64,000 nucleotides of DNA, taken from positions 4,092,001-4,156,000 of the forward strand of contig NZ_SAUN01000001.1 of the NCBI RefSeq assembly GCF_004011505.1, in the 5' to 3' direction. Positions 53,457 to 62,254 of this stretch are shown piece by piece (positions within the stretch are counted from its first letter, which is position 1; each line of letters begins with the position of its first letter). Source of the stretch: Nonomuraea polychroma. GTDB lineage: Bacteria > Actinomycetota > Actinomycetes > Streptosporangiales > Streptosporangiaceae. The position numbers and the translations under genes are program-made. A model generated the notes under the pieces. That model made no database searches. It was not told the origin of the DNA and saw only the letters and a list, made by a program, of their open reading frames with translations.

Positions 53457-53515
53457 TAGAACGAACGCTCTATCTAGGACCAGGACCCTAACACATCGCT
53501 AGAACGAACGCTCTA
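53457..53515. promoter_or_regulatory. Twin TAGAACGAACGCTCTA operators
   Basis: Near-palindrome TAGAACGAACGCTCTA occurs at 53457-53472 and 53500-53515, 43 bases apart, covering the divergent spacer. The AGAxCGxxCGxTCT form is typical of TetR-family sites. Confidence 0.75.
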
Positions 53516-53533
53516 CCTAATAAGCTGTGAGCC

Positions 53534-54106
53534 ATGGAAACCATCGGCACCCGGGAACGGATCGTCCGGACGACCTCCCGCCTGATGCAGCGGCAGGGGT
53601 ACGAGGCCACGGGGCTCAAGCAGATCTCCCAGGAGGCCAAGGCCACGCTCGGCTCGGTCTACCACTTCTTCCCCGGCGGCAAGCGGGAGCTGGCGGTCGA
53701 GGCGGTCCGCCACGGTGACCGGGAGTTCGCCGACTTCCTGCGTACGGCGTTCGACCACGAGGACGATCCGGCCACGGCGATCATCGCCTGCACCCGCGAC
53801 CTGGCCACCGGCCTGCGTGACTCCGGCTGGCTGGACGGCTGCCCCGTCACCACGACCGCGCTGGAGAGCGCGGGCCGGGTCCCCGAGATCCAGCAGGCCG
53901 CCGAGGAGGCGTACGAGAACTGGCGCACCCTCGTCCGTGACAAGCTCCGCCGCTCCGGCTTCGCCGACGACGTGGCGCATGACCTCGCCCACACGGTGAT
54001 CAACACGTTGGAGGGCGCCGAGCTGTCCGCCCAGGTGTCCCAGAGCGAGACGCCGCTGGAGATCGCCGGCAGGCACCTCGCACGCCTCATCGACTCGTAC
54101 CGATGA
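53534..54106 (+). CDS. TetR/AcrR family regulator (LmrA/YxaF-like)
   Basis: The protein has 190 residues. HTH: RERIVRTTSRLMQRQGYEATGLKQISQEAKATLGSVYHFFPGGKREL, the TLGSVYHFFPGGK being typical of LmrA/YxaF-type TetR proteins. The C-terminal ligand domain contains GCPVTTTALESAGRVPEIQ. It very probably represses itself and the divergent imine-reductase-like gene through the two operators. Confidence 0.88.
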   Translation: METIGTRERIVRTTSRLMQRQGYEATGLKQISQEAKATLGSVYHFFPGGKRELAVEAVRHGDREFADFLRTAFDHEDDPATAIIACTRDLATGLRDSGWLDGCPVTTTALESAGRVPEIQQAAEEAYENWRTLVRDKLRRSGFADDVAHDLAHTVINTLEGAELSAQVSQSETPLEIAGRHLARLIDSYR

Positions 54107-54144
54107 GTTCAGCGGCCCGGCTGGTCTGAATCAGCGCGAGAGGC

Positions 54145-54425
54145 TTGATCATCACCGAAAACATCGCCCTCGACGGCGTCATCGACGCCACCGGCGACTG
54201 GTTCCGAGCCCGGCAAGGACATCGTCACGACCGGGAGCATCACGCTCGTCCGCGCCCTGATCGCCGCCCGGCTGGTGGACGAGTACCGGCTGTTCGTGTA
54301 TCCGGTCGTGCTCGGGGCGCGGCAAGAAACTGTTCACCGGCGCGGCCGACGTCCCGCCGCTCCGGCTCGTGGAGACTCGGCCGTTCCGATCCGGCGTCGT
54401 GCTGTTGCGCTACCGGCCCGCGTAG
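54145..54425 (+). pseudogene. Dihydrofolate-reductase-like (RibD_C) gene, deleted and frameshifted
   Basis: TTG 54145 starts LIITENIALDGVIDATGDWF, then the frame is lost. In another frame the C-terminal part reads GKDIVTTGSITLVRALIAAR, LVDEYRLFVYPVVLG and LRLVETRPFRSGVVLLRYRPA, ending at 54425. The central section is deleted. These proteins reduce pterin- or flavin-like compounds. Confidence 0.75.
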
Positions 54426-54586
54426 CCACCCTTCTCGTTATCGCCCGGGTGAGGGCCTGAACCCGGGCGAACGGCGATCCCGTACTCCGGGGCAACCAAC
54501 TTCCCGGAGACCTGTCATGACCATCCGTCCGTCAGCACTCGTCAGTGACCTGTCAATGGCAACCCTCAGCGTCTGCGATTCTCTGT

Positions 54587-54833
54587 ATTTACCTGAGTGT
54601 TTCGGGCAAATCGGGTGGGCGTGGCCGTGGCGGGCCGTCTGCGTAGTCTCCCGGGGGGGAGTACGGGGGTGGCCGCGACGTGGTGGAAGCCGGTCCGGTG
54701 GTGAGGATCGCGTGCAAGCCCTGTACGTCCCGCGGGTGGGCGGGTCGTCTGGGGTGCTTGGCCCGCCGGACGCTGTCCACTCCTGGTGGGGAGTGGGGCG
54801 GGCGCCGTGCGCCGGTCGGGCACACGGCTGGAG
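54587..54833. repeat. Dispersed repeat, long copy B
   Basis: It shares TTTACCTGAG-N-TTTCGGG-AAATCGGGTGG at one end and GCCGGTCGGGCACACGGCTG at the other with copy A at 48771-48836, but keeps about 180 further internal bases. No gene is recognised between the dihydrofolate-reductase relic and LexA apart from this element and the tandem repeat that follows. Confidence 0.6.
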
Positions 54834-54934
54834 GTCATCGAAGGGTTCGCCGGGGTGCGGGTGGGGCGTTTGGGGGTGGGGCGGTTCTTGGATCTGTCCC
54901 GCGCGGCTGGGCGGGGGTGCGGGTCGGTTCGGGT

Positions 54935-55004
54935 GCGGCGGGCGGCCCGGGTCGCCTTACGAGGGCGGCGGGCGGCCCGGGTCGCCTTACGAGGGCGGCG
55001 GGCG
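54935..55004. repeat. 30-bp tandem repeat, 2.3 copies
   Basis: Period 30 (GCGGCGGGCGGCCCGGGTCG followed by CCTTACGAGG) at 54935-54964, 54965-54994 and partial 54995-55004. It lies inside or beside dispersed repeat B; copy number may vary between strains. Confidence 0.85.
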
Positions 55005-55095
55005 CGGGCCACGTTTCCCTCCACCACCTGCCGGATGGCACGGGTCCGGGTGGCAGAGTCGGTCGCGGTGCTGGACGAGCGGACGGTCGGGGTAC

Positions 55096-55755
55096 TCAGA
55101 CGCTGCGCAGGACGGAGACCACGATGCCCAGCACCACGGCGCCGCCGCCATCGATGACGTCATAGGCGGGATTGCGCGGTTCGAGATAGACGTGCCCGTT
55201 GCGTCGGCGGTACACCTTGACGGTGGCCTCACCGTCGATCATCGCGGCGACGATCTGGCCCGAGTACGCCTCCGGCTGCTGCCGCACCACGACGATGTCG
55301 CCGTCGCAGATCGCGGCGTCGATCATCGAGTCGCCCCGTACCCGGAGGCCGAACACGGTGCCACGACCGGTGAGATCCCGGGGCAGGGTCAGCGCGCCGT
55401 CCACGTGCTCGTCGGCCGGGATGGGGGTGCCCGCGGCGATGTCTCCGACCACGGGCACGGTCACCAGGTCGCCGGCCGGTTCCGGCGCCGAGGCCCGCAG
55501 GAACAGGCGCACGTCGATCGGCCGGCTCATCGTCGTGCCCCGGCGGAGGAACCCCTTCTCCTCCAGGCTCCTCAGGTGCTTCGACACCGACGAGGACGAC
55601 CGCAGCCCGACCGCTCGGCCGAGCTCGCGTGTGCTCGGAGGGTAGCCGTACCTGACCACCCAGTCGCGGATCGCGGCCAGGATCCGCTGCTGGCGCTGCG
55701 GCAGGGCCGAGAAGTCCAGATACTCGAACGCGTCGGGATCGTCGTAGGCGGTCAC
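55096..55755 (-). CDS. lexA: LexA-type SOS repressor
   Basis: The protein has 219 residues. The N-terminal winged helix is LPQRQQRILAAIRDWVVRYGYPPSTRELGRAVGLRSSSSVSKHLRSLEEKGFLRR. The autocleavage site is AAG in VVGDIAAGTPIP (Ala-Gly bond), and the S24-like catalytic pair is Ser in RGDSMIDAAI and Lys in GEATVKVYRR. It should repress DNA-damage genes until RecA-stimulated self-cleavage. I saw no SOS box (CGAAC-type) in its own upstream region, so autoregulation is unclear. An actinomycete usually carries its main lexA elsewhere, so this may be a second copy. GTG 55755 is the start, possibly leaderless. Confidence 0.87.
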   Translation of the reverse strand: MTAYDDPDAFEYLDFSALPQRQQRILAAIRDWVVRYGYPPSTRELGRAVGLRSSSSVSKHLRSLEEKGFLRRGTTMSRPIDVRLFLRASAPEPAGDLVTVPVVGDIAAGTPIPADEHVDGALTLPRDLTGRGTVFGLRVRGDSMIDAAICDGDIVVVRQQPEAYSGQIVAAMIDGEATVKVYRRRNGHVYLEPRNPAYDVIDGGGAVVLGIVVSVLRSV

Positions 55756-55821
55756 CTGCGAAATGCTAGAGGGATCTCGTCCGCCGCCGCGAACGCAGCA
55801 CGGGCCGACGTCCCCCGCCCC

Positions 55822-57315
55822 TCATCGCTTCTCCTGGCCGATCGGGCGCAAGTGCCGCAGCAGCGTCATGGAGGTTACGGCCAGGCCGAGCACGAGCACC
55901 GCGCTCACGGCTGTGACGACGAGCAGGCTGTGTCCGAACGCGGCCTGCGCCTCCGCCACGAGGGCCGCGGCAGGGCCCGGCGGCAGGCCGGCGGCGGCGG
56001 CGAGCGCCTCGCTGAGCGAGTCGCCCGCTCGCGGCGAGGTGACCAGGCCGCCATAGACGGCGTTGCCGACGCTGCCGAGCAGCGCGATGCCGAGCGCGAC
56101 ACCGAGCTCGCCGCCGCACTCCGCCAGCGCGGACGCCGACCCGGACCGCTCCGGCGGCGCCGACCCGACGATGAGGTCGAGTCCCAGCGCCCCCACCGGC
56201 GCCATGCCGAGGAAGGCGATGGTGACGCCCGTGACCAGCATGCCGAGGCCGTCGCCCGCCATGACCAGGGCGAACCCGGCCGCCGAGACGATCAGCCCCA
56301 CCCCGGCGACCAGGCCGGGCCGGAACGCGCCGGCGATGACCGGGGCGGCGAGGGAACCCCCCACCAGAGCCAGAGCGGGAACCGCCATCCACAAGCCGGC
56401 GACCAGCGGCGAGAGCCCTTCGACGAGCTGGAGGTGCTGGCTCACGAACAGATAGACCCCGCCCTGCACCACCATCGCGAGCGCCATGATCAGCAGGGCG
56501 GCGCTGAACGAGCGGTTGGCGAACAGGCGCAGGTCCACCAGCGGCTCCGCCAGCCGGCGCTGCCGTCGCACGAACGCCACGCAGAACGCCAGGCCGACGA
56601 CGAGCGCCGCGTACGCCGCCACCTGCCGCGGGTCGTCGGCCAGCTCCTTCAGGCCGTAGACGACCGGCAGGATCGCGGCCATCGACATCGCGACGCTGGC
56701 CGGATCGAGCCGGCCTGCGCCCTCCGCCGCGGTCTCCGGCAGCAGGGCCAGGCCGCCCACCACGACGAGGGCCATGACCGGCACCCCCATCAGGAAGACC
56801 GACCCCCACCAGAAGTTCTCCAGCAGGAACCCGCCGATCACCGGCCCGGCCGCCGCCCCGCCCATGAAGCAGGCGGTGAACACGCCGATGGCCATGGCAC
56901 GCTGCCTGGCGTCGGCGAACAGCCCGGCCACCAGCGCGAGCGCGGACGGGCCCATCGCGGCGCCGGCCACGCCCAGCAACACGCGGGCGGCGATCAGCAT
57001 CGTGGTCGTGGTGGAGTAGGCGGCCACGACAGAGGCGGCGGCGAACGCGGCCGCGCCGATCAACAGCAGCCTTCGCCTGCCGATCCGGTCGCCGAGCGAG
57101 CCCATGGTGATCATGAATCCAGCGATCATGAACCCGTACACGTCGGTGATCCACAGCAGCTCGGTGGCGCTGGGGTTCAGGTCCGCGGCCAAATGAGGCA
57201 GCGCGAGCACCAGCACCGTGTTGTCCACGGCGAGCAGCAGCGTGGCCAGGGCGAGTACGGACAGTCCGAGCCACGCGCGCCCCCCGGCTCGGGTAGTGGT
57301 CATCGTAGTCGTCAT
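55822..57315 (-). CDS. MFS transporter, 14-helix drug-efflux type (DHA2)
   Basis: The protein has 497 residues with about 14 helices. Motif D1-like LLAVDNTVLVLALPHLAADL and motif A GSLGDRIGRRRLLLIGAAAF are in place, together with antiporter motif C GPVIGGFLLENFWWGSVFLMGVP. Such exporters remove drugs, quinones or lipids by proton exchange. It is divergent from a SARP-type regulator 58 bases away, which probably controls it; the regulator is truncated, so control may be lost. Confidence 0.88.
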   Translation of the reverse strand: MTTTMTTTRAGGRAWLGLSVLALATLLLAVDNTVLVLALPHLAADLNPSATELLWITDVYGFMIAGFMITMGSLGDRIGRRRLLLIGAAAFAAASVVAAYSTTTTMLIAARVLLGVAGAAMGPSALALVAGLFADARQRAMAIGVFTACFMGGAAAGPVIGGFLLENFWWGSVFLMGVPVMALVVVGGLALLPETAAEGAGRLDPASVAMSMAAILPVVYGLKELADDPRQVAAYAALVVGLAFCVAFVRRQRRLAEPLVDLRLFANRSFSAALLIMALAMVVQGGVYLFVSQHLQLVEGLSPLVAGLWMAVPALALVGGSLAAPVIAGAFRPGLVAGVGLIVSAAGFALVMAGDGLGMLVTGVTIAFLGMAPVGALGLDLIVGSAPPERSGSASALAECGGELGVALGIALLGSVGNAVYGGLVTSPRAGDSLSEALAAAAGLPPGPAAALVAEAQAAFGHSLLVVTAVSAVLVLGLAVTSMTLLRHLRPIGQEKR

Positions 57316-57373
57316 GTGATCAGCCTGGAGTGCGGACGTTCCGGTCTTGTTCGGATCTGCTTAGGGTGAGTTC

Positions 57374-59506
57374 ATGCGCTTCGCCGTACTCGGGCCGCTC
57401 GAGGTGACCGCTGACGACGGCCGCGCCGTACGTGTGCCCGAGCTCAAAGTGCGGGCGCTCTTGGCCTGCCTGCTCGCCCACAACGGGCACATCGTGCCGG
57501 CCGAGCGGCTGATCGAGAGCCTGTGGGGGCCGGAGCTGCCGGTCAATCCGCCGGGGGCGCTGCGCGCCAAGGTGTCGCAGCTGCGCCGGACGCTCGATGA
57601 GGCAGAGCCGGGAGCCAGGGAGTTGATCGTCACCCGGACGCCCGGCTACCTGGTGGTTGGCGACACCGACGCGCGCCGCTTCCAGGAGGCCGCCGACCGT
57701 GCCCGGGGCGCCGACGACCCCCGGGAAAGAGCCGCGCTGCTGGCCGAAGCCCTGTCGTGGTGGCGCGGTCCGGCCTTCGCCGACTTCGCCGAGCTCGCCG
57801 GGATCCCCGGCGAGTCGCTTGTGCGCCGGGCCGCGGCCCGGCTGGAGGAGCAGCGGCTGGCCGCCCTGGAGGATTACGCCGACGTACGGCTGGCGCTGGG
57901 GCAGGACGTCTCGCAGGTCGGCGAGCTGGCCGAGCTGGCTGCGCAGCACCCGACGAGGGAACGCTTCCACGGCCTGCTCATGCGTGCCCTCTACCGATCA
58001 GGACGGCAGGCCGAGGCGCTCGAGGTCTACCGGGCCTTCCGCGAGCGCATGCGTGACGAGCTGGGCCTGGACCCCGGCCCCGAACTGGTCGCGCTGCACC
58101 AGGCGATCCTGGAGCAGAGGCCCGGCCTGCGCCGCCCGCCGAGCCCTCCGGCGCCTACGCCCACCCGCCTCCCCGAGCCGCTCACCGATCTCGTGGGCAG
58201 GGACGAGGACCTGCCGGAGCTGGTCGCCCTGCCGCGGACGGCGCGGCTCGTGACGCTCACCGGCACGGCCGGAGTGGGCAAGAGCCGCCTCGCGCTGGAA
58301 GCCGCCCGCCGGCTGGCCGGCGACTTTCCCGACGGCGTGCACCTGGTGGAGCTGTCATCCGTGCCCGCCGCGCCGGTGTCGGACGTGGCCGAGGCCGTCG
58401 CGGCGGCGCTCGGCCTGCGCGACGACGGCGGGGCAGGCGATCCGGAAGAGCGGATCGCGTCGGCATTCGGCGCGCGCCGGGCGCTGCTGGTGCTGGACAA
58501 TTGCGAGCACGTCGTCGAGCCGGTGGCCAAGCTCGCCGAGCTGCTGCTGCGCGTCGGCCCCGAGCCCCGCGTCATCGCCACCAGCCGGGAGCCGCTCGGC
58601 GTCACCGGCGAGGTCGTGCGGGAGGTGCCACCGCTGGACGCCGACGCCGCGACAAGGCTGTTCGCCGTCCGTGCCGCTGACGCGCAGCCGGGCTTCGCGA
58701 TGACGGCCGCGGACGCCGATGCCGTCGAGGTGATCTGCCGCCGCCTCGACGGCATCCCGCTGGCGCTGGAGCTGGCCGCGGCCCGGGTACGTTCGCTCGG
58801 CGTGCGAGCCCTGGCCGAGCGGCTCGACGACCGCTTCCGCCTGCTGTCGGCCGGGCGGCGGGCCGGCCCCGCGCACCAGCGGACCCTCAGGGCGGCGATC
58901 GACTGGAGCTGGGAGCTGCTGACCGAGCCGGAACGTGTCGTGCTGCGCCGCCTGGCCGTCCAGGTGGGCGGATGCACGCTCGAAGCCGCCGAACGGGTCT
59001 GCGCCTTGCCCCTGCCCATCCCGGGAGGACCGCCGGGCGACGACGAGGCGCAGGTTGCCGCCACCGGGGCGGACATCGAGCCGGCCGACGTGGCGGACCT
59101 GCTGGCGCGCCTGGTGGACCGGTCCCTGGTCGTGCGGTCGGGCCACAGGTACCGGCTCCTGGAATCCGTGGCGGCCTACGGCCTGGAACGGCTGCGCGAG
59201 GCCGGCGAGCACGACCGGGCCCTGCGCTGGTACGCCACGTACTACACCCAGCTCGCCGAGTGCGCCGAGACGTACAAGAGCGGACCTGCCCGGCATCGCT
59301 GGGTCCGGCGGCTGGACGCCGAGACCGCCAACCTGCGTGGCGCGCTGAAGGCCGCCATGAGCCTGGGCGACACGCGGCTGACCGCGCGGCTCACCGGCTC
59401 GCTCGGCTGGTACTGGGTCCAGGCCGGCCGGCTGGGCGAGGCCCGTCGCGCGGAGGACGCGGCACCGCTCGGTGAGCGGCGCGCCGCCGCCTCGGTGACG
59501 ATCTAG
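57374..59506 (+). CDS. SARP/AfsR-type regulator with NB-ARC ATPase, TPR part truncated
   Basis: The protein has 710 residues. The SARP DNA-binding region is VPELKVRALLACLLAHNGHIVPAERLIESLWGPELPVNP, followed by the BTAD helical domain (YVDVRLALGQDV-like, EVYRAFRERMRDELGLDPGPEL). From about residue 270 an NB-ARC/STAND ATPase has Walker A TGTAGVGKSRLALEAARR, Walker B LLVLDNCEHVV, sensor RVIATSREPLGV and ICRRLDGIPLALELAAARV. The expected C-terminal TPR array of about 300 residues ends after GEARR, where unrelated sequence adds 15 residues. It likely activates a nearby pathway or the divergent exporter, if still functional. Confidence 0.82.
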   Translation: MRFAVLGPLEVTADDGRAVRVPELKVRALLACLLAHNGHIVPAERLIESLWGPELPVNPPGALRAKVSQLRRTLDEAEPGARELIVTRTPGYLVVGDTDARRFQEAADRARGADDPRERAALLAEALSWWRGPAFADFAELAGIPGESLVRRAAARLEEQRLAALEDYADVRLALGQDVSQVGELAELAAQHPTRERFHGLLMRALYRSGRQAEALEVYRAFRERMRDELGLDPGPELVALHQAILEQRPGLRRPPSPPAPTPTRLPEPLTDLVGRDEDLPELVALPRTARLVTLTGTAGVGKSRLALEAARRLAGDFPDGVHLVELSSVPAAPVSDVAEAVAAALGLRDDGGAGDPEERIASAFGARRALLVLDNCEHVVEPVAKLAELLLRVGPEPRVIATSREPLGVTGEVVREVPPLDADAATRLFAVRAADAQPGFAMTAADADAVEVICRRLDGIPLALELAAARVRSLGVRALAERLDDRFRLLSAGRRAGPAHQRTLRAAIDWSWELLTEPERVVLRRLAVQVGGCTLEAAERVCALPLPIPGGPPGDDEAQVAATGADIEPADVADLLARLVDRSLVVRSGHRYRLLESVAAYGLERLREAGEHDRALRWYATYYTQLAECAETYKSGPARHRWVRRLDAETANLRGALKAAMSLGDTRLTARLTGSLGWYWVQAGRLGEARRAEDAAPLGERRAAASVTI

Positions 59507-59514
59507 GAGCCGGC

Positions 59515-59760
59515 CTGGCCGAAGGGCTCGCCGCCGTGCATGCCTGCAAGGTGGTGCACCGCGCCCTCAAACCGGCCAACGTGATTCTCGCCGAGGACGG
59601 GCCCCGCCTGATCGACTTCGGCATCCGACCCCGAGCTGCGCGGGGTGCCCGCTCCGCTGGCCGGCCTCGTGGCAGCATGCCTGGGCAAGGACCCCGCCCG
59701 GCCCGATCTGGAGCAGGTGCTGGCCCACCCAGCTACGCCCGCTTCGCCTGGCACCGGCCC
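59515..59760 (+). pseudogene. Serine/threonine protein kinase fragment with altered catalytic loop
   Basis: One frame reads LAEGLAAVHACKVVHRALKPANVILAEDGPRLIDFGI, the catalytic loop and metal-binding DFG of a PknB-type kinase. The HRD aspartate is Ala (HRA), which removes catalytic activity. A second frame gives PAPLAGLVAACLGKDPARPD and HPATPA, the C-lobe end. The N-lobe is absent and the middle is deleted. It was joined to the truncated SARP tail. Confidence 0.75.
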
Positions 59761-59770
59761 CCGACAGGGG

Positions 59771-60122
59771 CGGTGGCTGCCTGAGGCGCTCACCCAGGTC
59801 ATCACCGAACGCCGGACCCTGGCGCTGACCGCCGTCGCATACCCGGCCACCGGCTACCAGATCGCCGTCCACGTACTGCTCGCTGCTCGCCCTTTCGCCC
59901 TGGTCTCCGTCAGCGCGGAAATCCCTCAGGGGTTGACGGCTCTGTGCTTGTCGTGCAGCCACTGATCAGGACCCGGAGTCCGTGACGCATCAGTGGTAGC
60001 CGGTCACCGTCGACCAACTCGGGGGGATCATTTAGCACAAAGCAATGATATTTCAACCTCTTGATCACTTTTGGCTTCTGCAGTCATGGTGGGGTAGGCC
60101 CATGATCGACAGGAGCTCGCGC
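59771..60122. other. Intergenic region upstream of phoD
   Basis: No gene, and no GTTCACC-type PHO-box repeats, were recognised. A purine-poor AT-rich stretch near 60030-60070 (CAATGATATTTCAACC) is the likely promoter area of the phosphatase. Confidence 0.4.
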
Positions 60123-61781
60123 ATGAACAGGTACAGCCGTCGAGGATTCCTCACAGCGACGCTGGTGGCGGGCTCGGCCGCCGCAATACCGGGCTGGGCG
60201 GGGACGGGAACGGCGGCTGCCGCGAGCACCCCGTTCACCCTTGGGGTGGCATCGGGCGATCCGGCGCCCGACGGGGTCGTGTTATGGACCAGGCTGGCTC
60301 CTGAGCCGCTCGCCGTGGACGGCCGCGGCGGTATGCCAGATCAGGCCGTACCGGTACAGTGGCAGGTCGCCGCCGATGACCGGTTCCGGCGTGTCGTTCG
60401 CGAGGGGACCAGCCTGGCCAGACCGGAGCGTGGGCACAGCGTGCACGTTGAGCTGCACGGCCTGCGTCCCGGCCGGGAGTACTTCTATCGGTTCCGCGCG
60501 GGCGGCGAGATCAGCCCGGTCGGCCGGACCAAGACCGCGCCTCCGCCGGGGGCGGACGTGAGCGCCCTGGCGTTCGCCTTCGTCTCCTGTCAGTGCTGGT
60601 ATGAGGGCTTCTACACCGCCTACCGGCACCTGGCCCAGGAGGACCTGGACGTGGTCTTCCACCTCGGCGACTACATCTACGAGTACGGCGTGGGCGCCAC
60701 CGGCGGGGTGCGCGGGCTCAGCCTGCCCGAGCAGTACCTGAAGGAGACCTTCACCCTGACGGAGTACCGCAACCGGCACGCCCTCTACCGGACCGACCCT
60801 GACCTGCAGGCCGCGCACGCGGCGTTCCCCTGGATGGTGACGGTCGACGACCACGACGTGGAGAACAACTGGGCCAAGGACATCTCCCAGATCGACTCCG
60901 AGCCCGACCAGGACCCGCAGGTCTTCCTGCAACGGCGGGCGGCCGCCTTCCAGGCGTACTACGAGCACCTGCCGCTGCGCCGCGCCTCCATGCCCGGAGG
61001 GCCTGACATGCGGCTCTATCGGCGCGCGTCCTTCGGCAGGCTGGCGACCTTCAACGTGCTCGACACCCGCCAGTATCGCGACGACCAGCCGTGCGGCGAC
61101 GGATTGGACGTCGGATGCGCGGACCGGCTGGACCCGAACCGGACGATGCTGGGCGCCAGGCAGGAGGAGTGGCTGCTCGACGGCCTCGCGCGCTCGCGTA
61201 CGACGTGGAACGTGCTGGCGCAGCAACTGCTCATGGCGCCGCTCGACCACGACGCCAGTCCCGACGTGCAGGCCTTCGGCATGGATCTGTGGGACGGCTA
61301 CGCCGCCGCCCGCGCCCGGCTGCTGTCGGGGATGGTGGAGCACAACGTGCGCAATCCGGTGGTGCTGTCCGGTGACATCCACCGCAGCCTGGCGGCTGAG
61401 CTCAAGCCCGACTTCGACGACCCGAACTCTCCGGTCATGGGCGTGGAGTTCGCGGGGACCTCGATCTCCTCCGGCAAGGACGGCGCCGACCAGGACGGGC
61501 TCGGGCAGACGTTCCTCGCCGCCAATCCGCACCTGAAGTTCCACAACGTTCAGCGCGGCTACGTGCGCGCCACGGCGACTCCGGAGACGTTGACCGTCGA
61601 CTACCGGATCGTGCCCTACGTTACGCGGCCGGGGGCGCCCATCTCGACTCGTGCGTCGTTCGCGGTGGAGGCGGGCAACCCCGGTCTGCACCAGACGGCG
61701 GACAACCCGCCGATCGGCGTTCGGACCATTCCGGACGTGGCCGGCGAGCTGGACCATCTCGCCGAGCAACCGCAACGCTGA
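60123..61781 (+). CDS. phoD: TAT-exported alkaline phosphatase/phosphodiesterase, PhoD family
   Basis: The precursor has 552 residues. ATG 60123 follows GGAG at good spacing. A twin-arginine signal, MNRYSRRGFLTATLVAG, exports the folded, metal-loaded enzyme. The mature protein has a fibronectin-like N-domain and the PhoD metal core: FAFVSCQCWYEG, DVVFHLGDYIYEYG, TVDDHDVENNW and the late VVLSGDIHRS with the His ligands. PhoD enzymes bind Fe and Ca and release phosphate from diesters such as teichoic acid at the cell surface. Expected to be induced by phosphate starvation, though no PHO box was seen. Confidence 0.92.
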   Translation: MNRYSRRGFLTATLVAGSAAAIPGWAGTGTAAAASTPFTLGVASGDPAPDGVVLWTRLAPEPLAVDGRGGMPDQAVPVQWQVAADDRFRRVVREGTSLARPERGHSVHVELHGLRPGREYFYRFRAGGEISPVGRTKTAPPPGADVSALAFAFVSCQCWYEGFYTAYRHLAQEDLDVVFHLGDYIYEYGVGATGGVRGLSLPEQYLKETFTLTEYRNRHALYRTDPDLQAAHAAFPWMVTVDDHDVENNWAKDISQIDSEPDQDPQVFLQRRAAAFQAYYEHLPLRRASMPGGPDMRLYRRASFGRLATFNVLDTRQYRDDQPCGDGLDVGCADRLDPNRTMLGARQEEWLLDGLARSRTTWNVLAQQLLMAPLDHDASPDVQAFGMDLWDGYAAARARLLSGMVEHNVRNPVVLSGDIHRSLAAELKPDFDDPNSPVMGVEFAGTSISSGKDGADQDGLGQTFLAANPHLKFHNVQRGYVRATATPETLTVDYRIVPYVTRPGAPISTRASFAVEAGNPGLHQTADNPPIGVRTIPDVAGELDHLAEQPQR

Positions 61782-62254
61782 CCACGTCGGGCAGGCGGGT
61801 GGGACGGCTTGCTTCCGCGGCCGCTCACCTGCCCGCGCGACGCTGCGAGCCGCCAAGCGAAACAGCAAGCTGGGCGTGTCATGCCTCATCGTCCCGCGTC
61901 AGCAAGAACTCTTCCACCTCCTTCCACTCCAGGTCACCCGCCGACGTCCGTCCGCCGCGGTCAGCGTGAAGTGACCCGGTGGCGGAGGCGTCACCCGTGT
62001 CGTGGACATGCACGGTGCGAGGCGCCGGATCCTCCTCATGAAGGGCGTGCGTCCTGAGCGGAACTGCCTGGGAGAAGCCATACCGAAGGAAACAGCAGAT
62101 CGCGTAGACGCCGACCTCCTCGCAGGCCGCCTGGCCGGCTCCTCGGCCAAACCCCGCGGAGTCTGCGCCTCTCACCGGGCTGGCCTCGACGGAGAACACC
62201 TCCTCTCCGGCGTAGGATTCTGGTTTGACCGGTCAAACCAGAGGGGAAGAGATC
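61782..62254. other. Intergenic region between phoD and an SDR gene
   Basis: The minus strand shows a short frame (EVGVYAICCFLRYGFSQAVPL, then LEWKEVEEFLLTRDDEA) that looks partly protein-like, but its parts are in different frames and no family was recognised. The right end carries the 24-bp palindrome described separately. Confidence 0.35.
62219..62242. promoter_or_regulatory. 24-bp perfect palindrome, probable GntR/FadR operator
   Basis: TCTGGTTTGACC and its exact complement GGTCAAACCAGA abut without spacer and end 12 bases before ATG 62255, overlapping the ribosome-site region. A TGGT-N-ACCA core is typical of FadR-type GntR sites, and a FadR-type gene lies one kilobase downstream. Confidence 0.7.

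Noticed and set aside
54566..55027. A minus-strand 153-residue frame in the repeat region
   Set aside because: Arg/Pro/Thr-rich and explained by the 30-bp tandem repeat; no domain.
54145..57369. A 1074-residue plus-strand frame over LexA and the MFS gene
   Set aside because: It is antisense to two well-supported genes and reads Arg/His/Gly-rich low-complexity sequence; a GC-rich shadow.
60282..61889. A 535-residue minus-strand frame over phoD
   Set aside because: Antisense shadow of the phosphatase.
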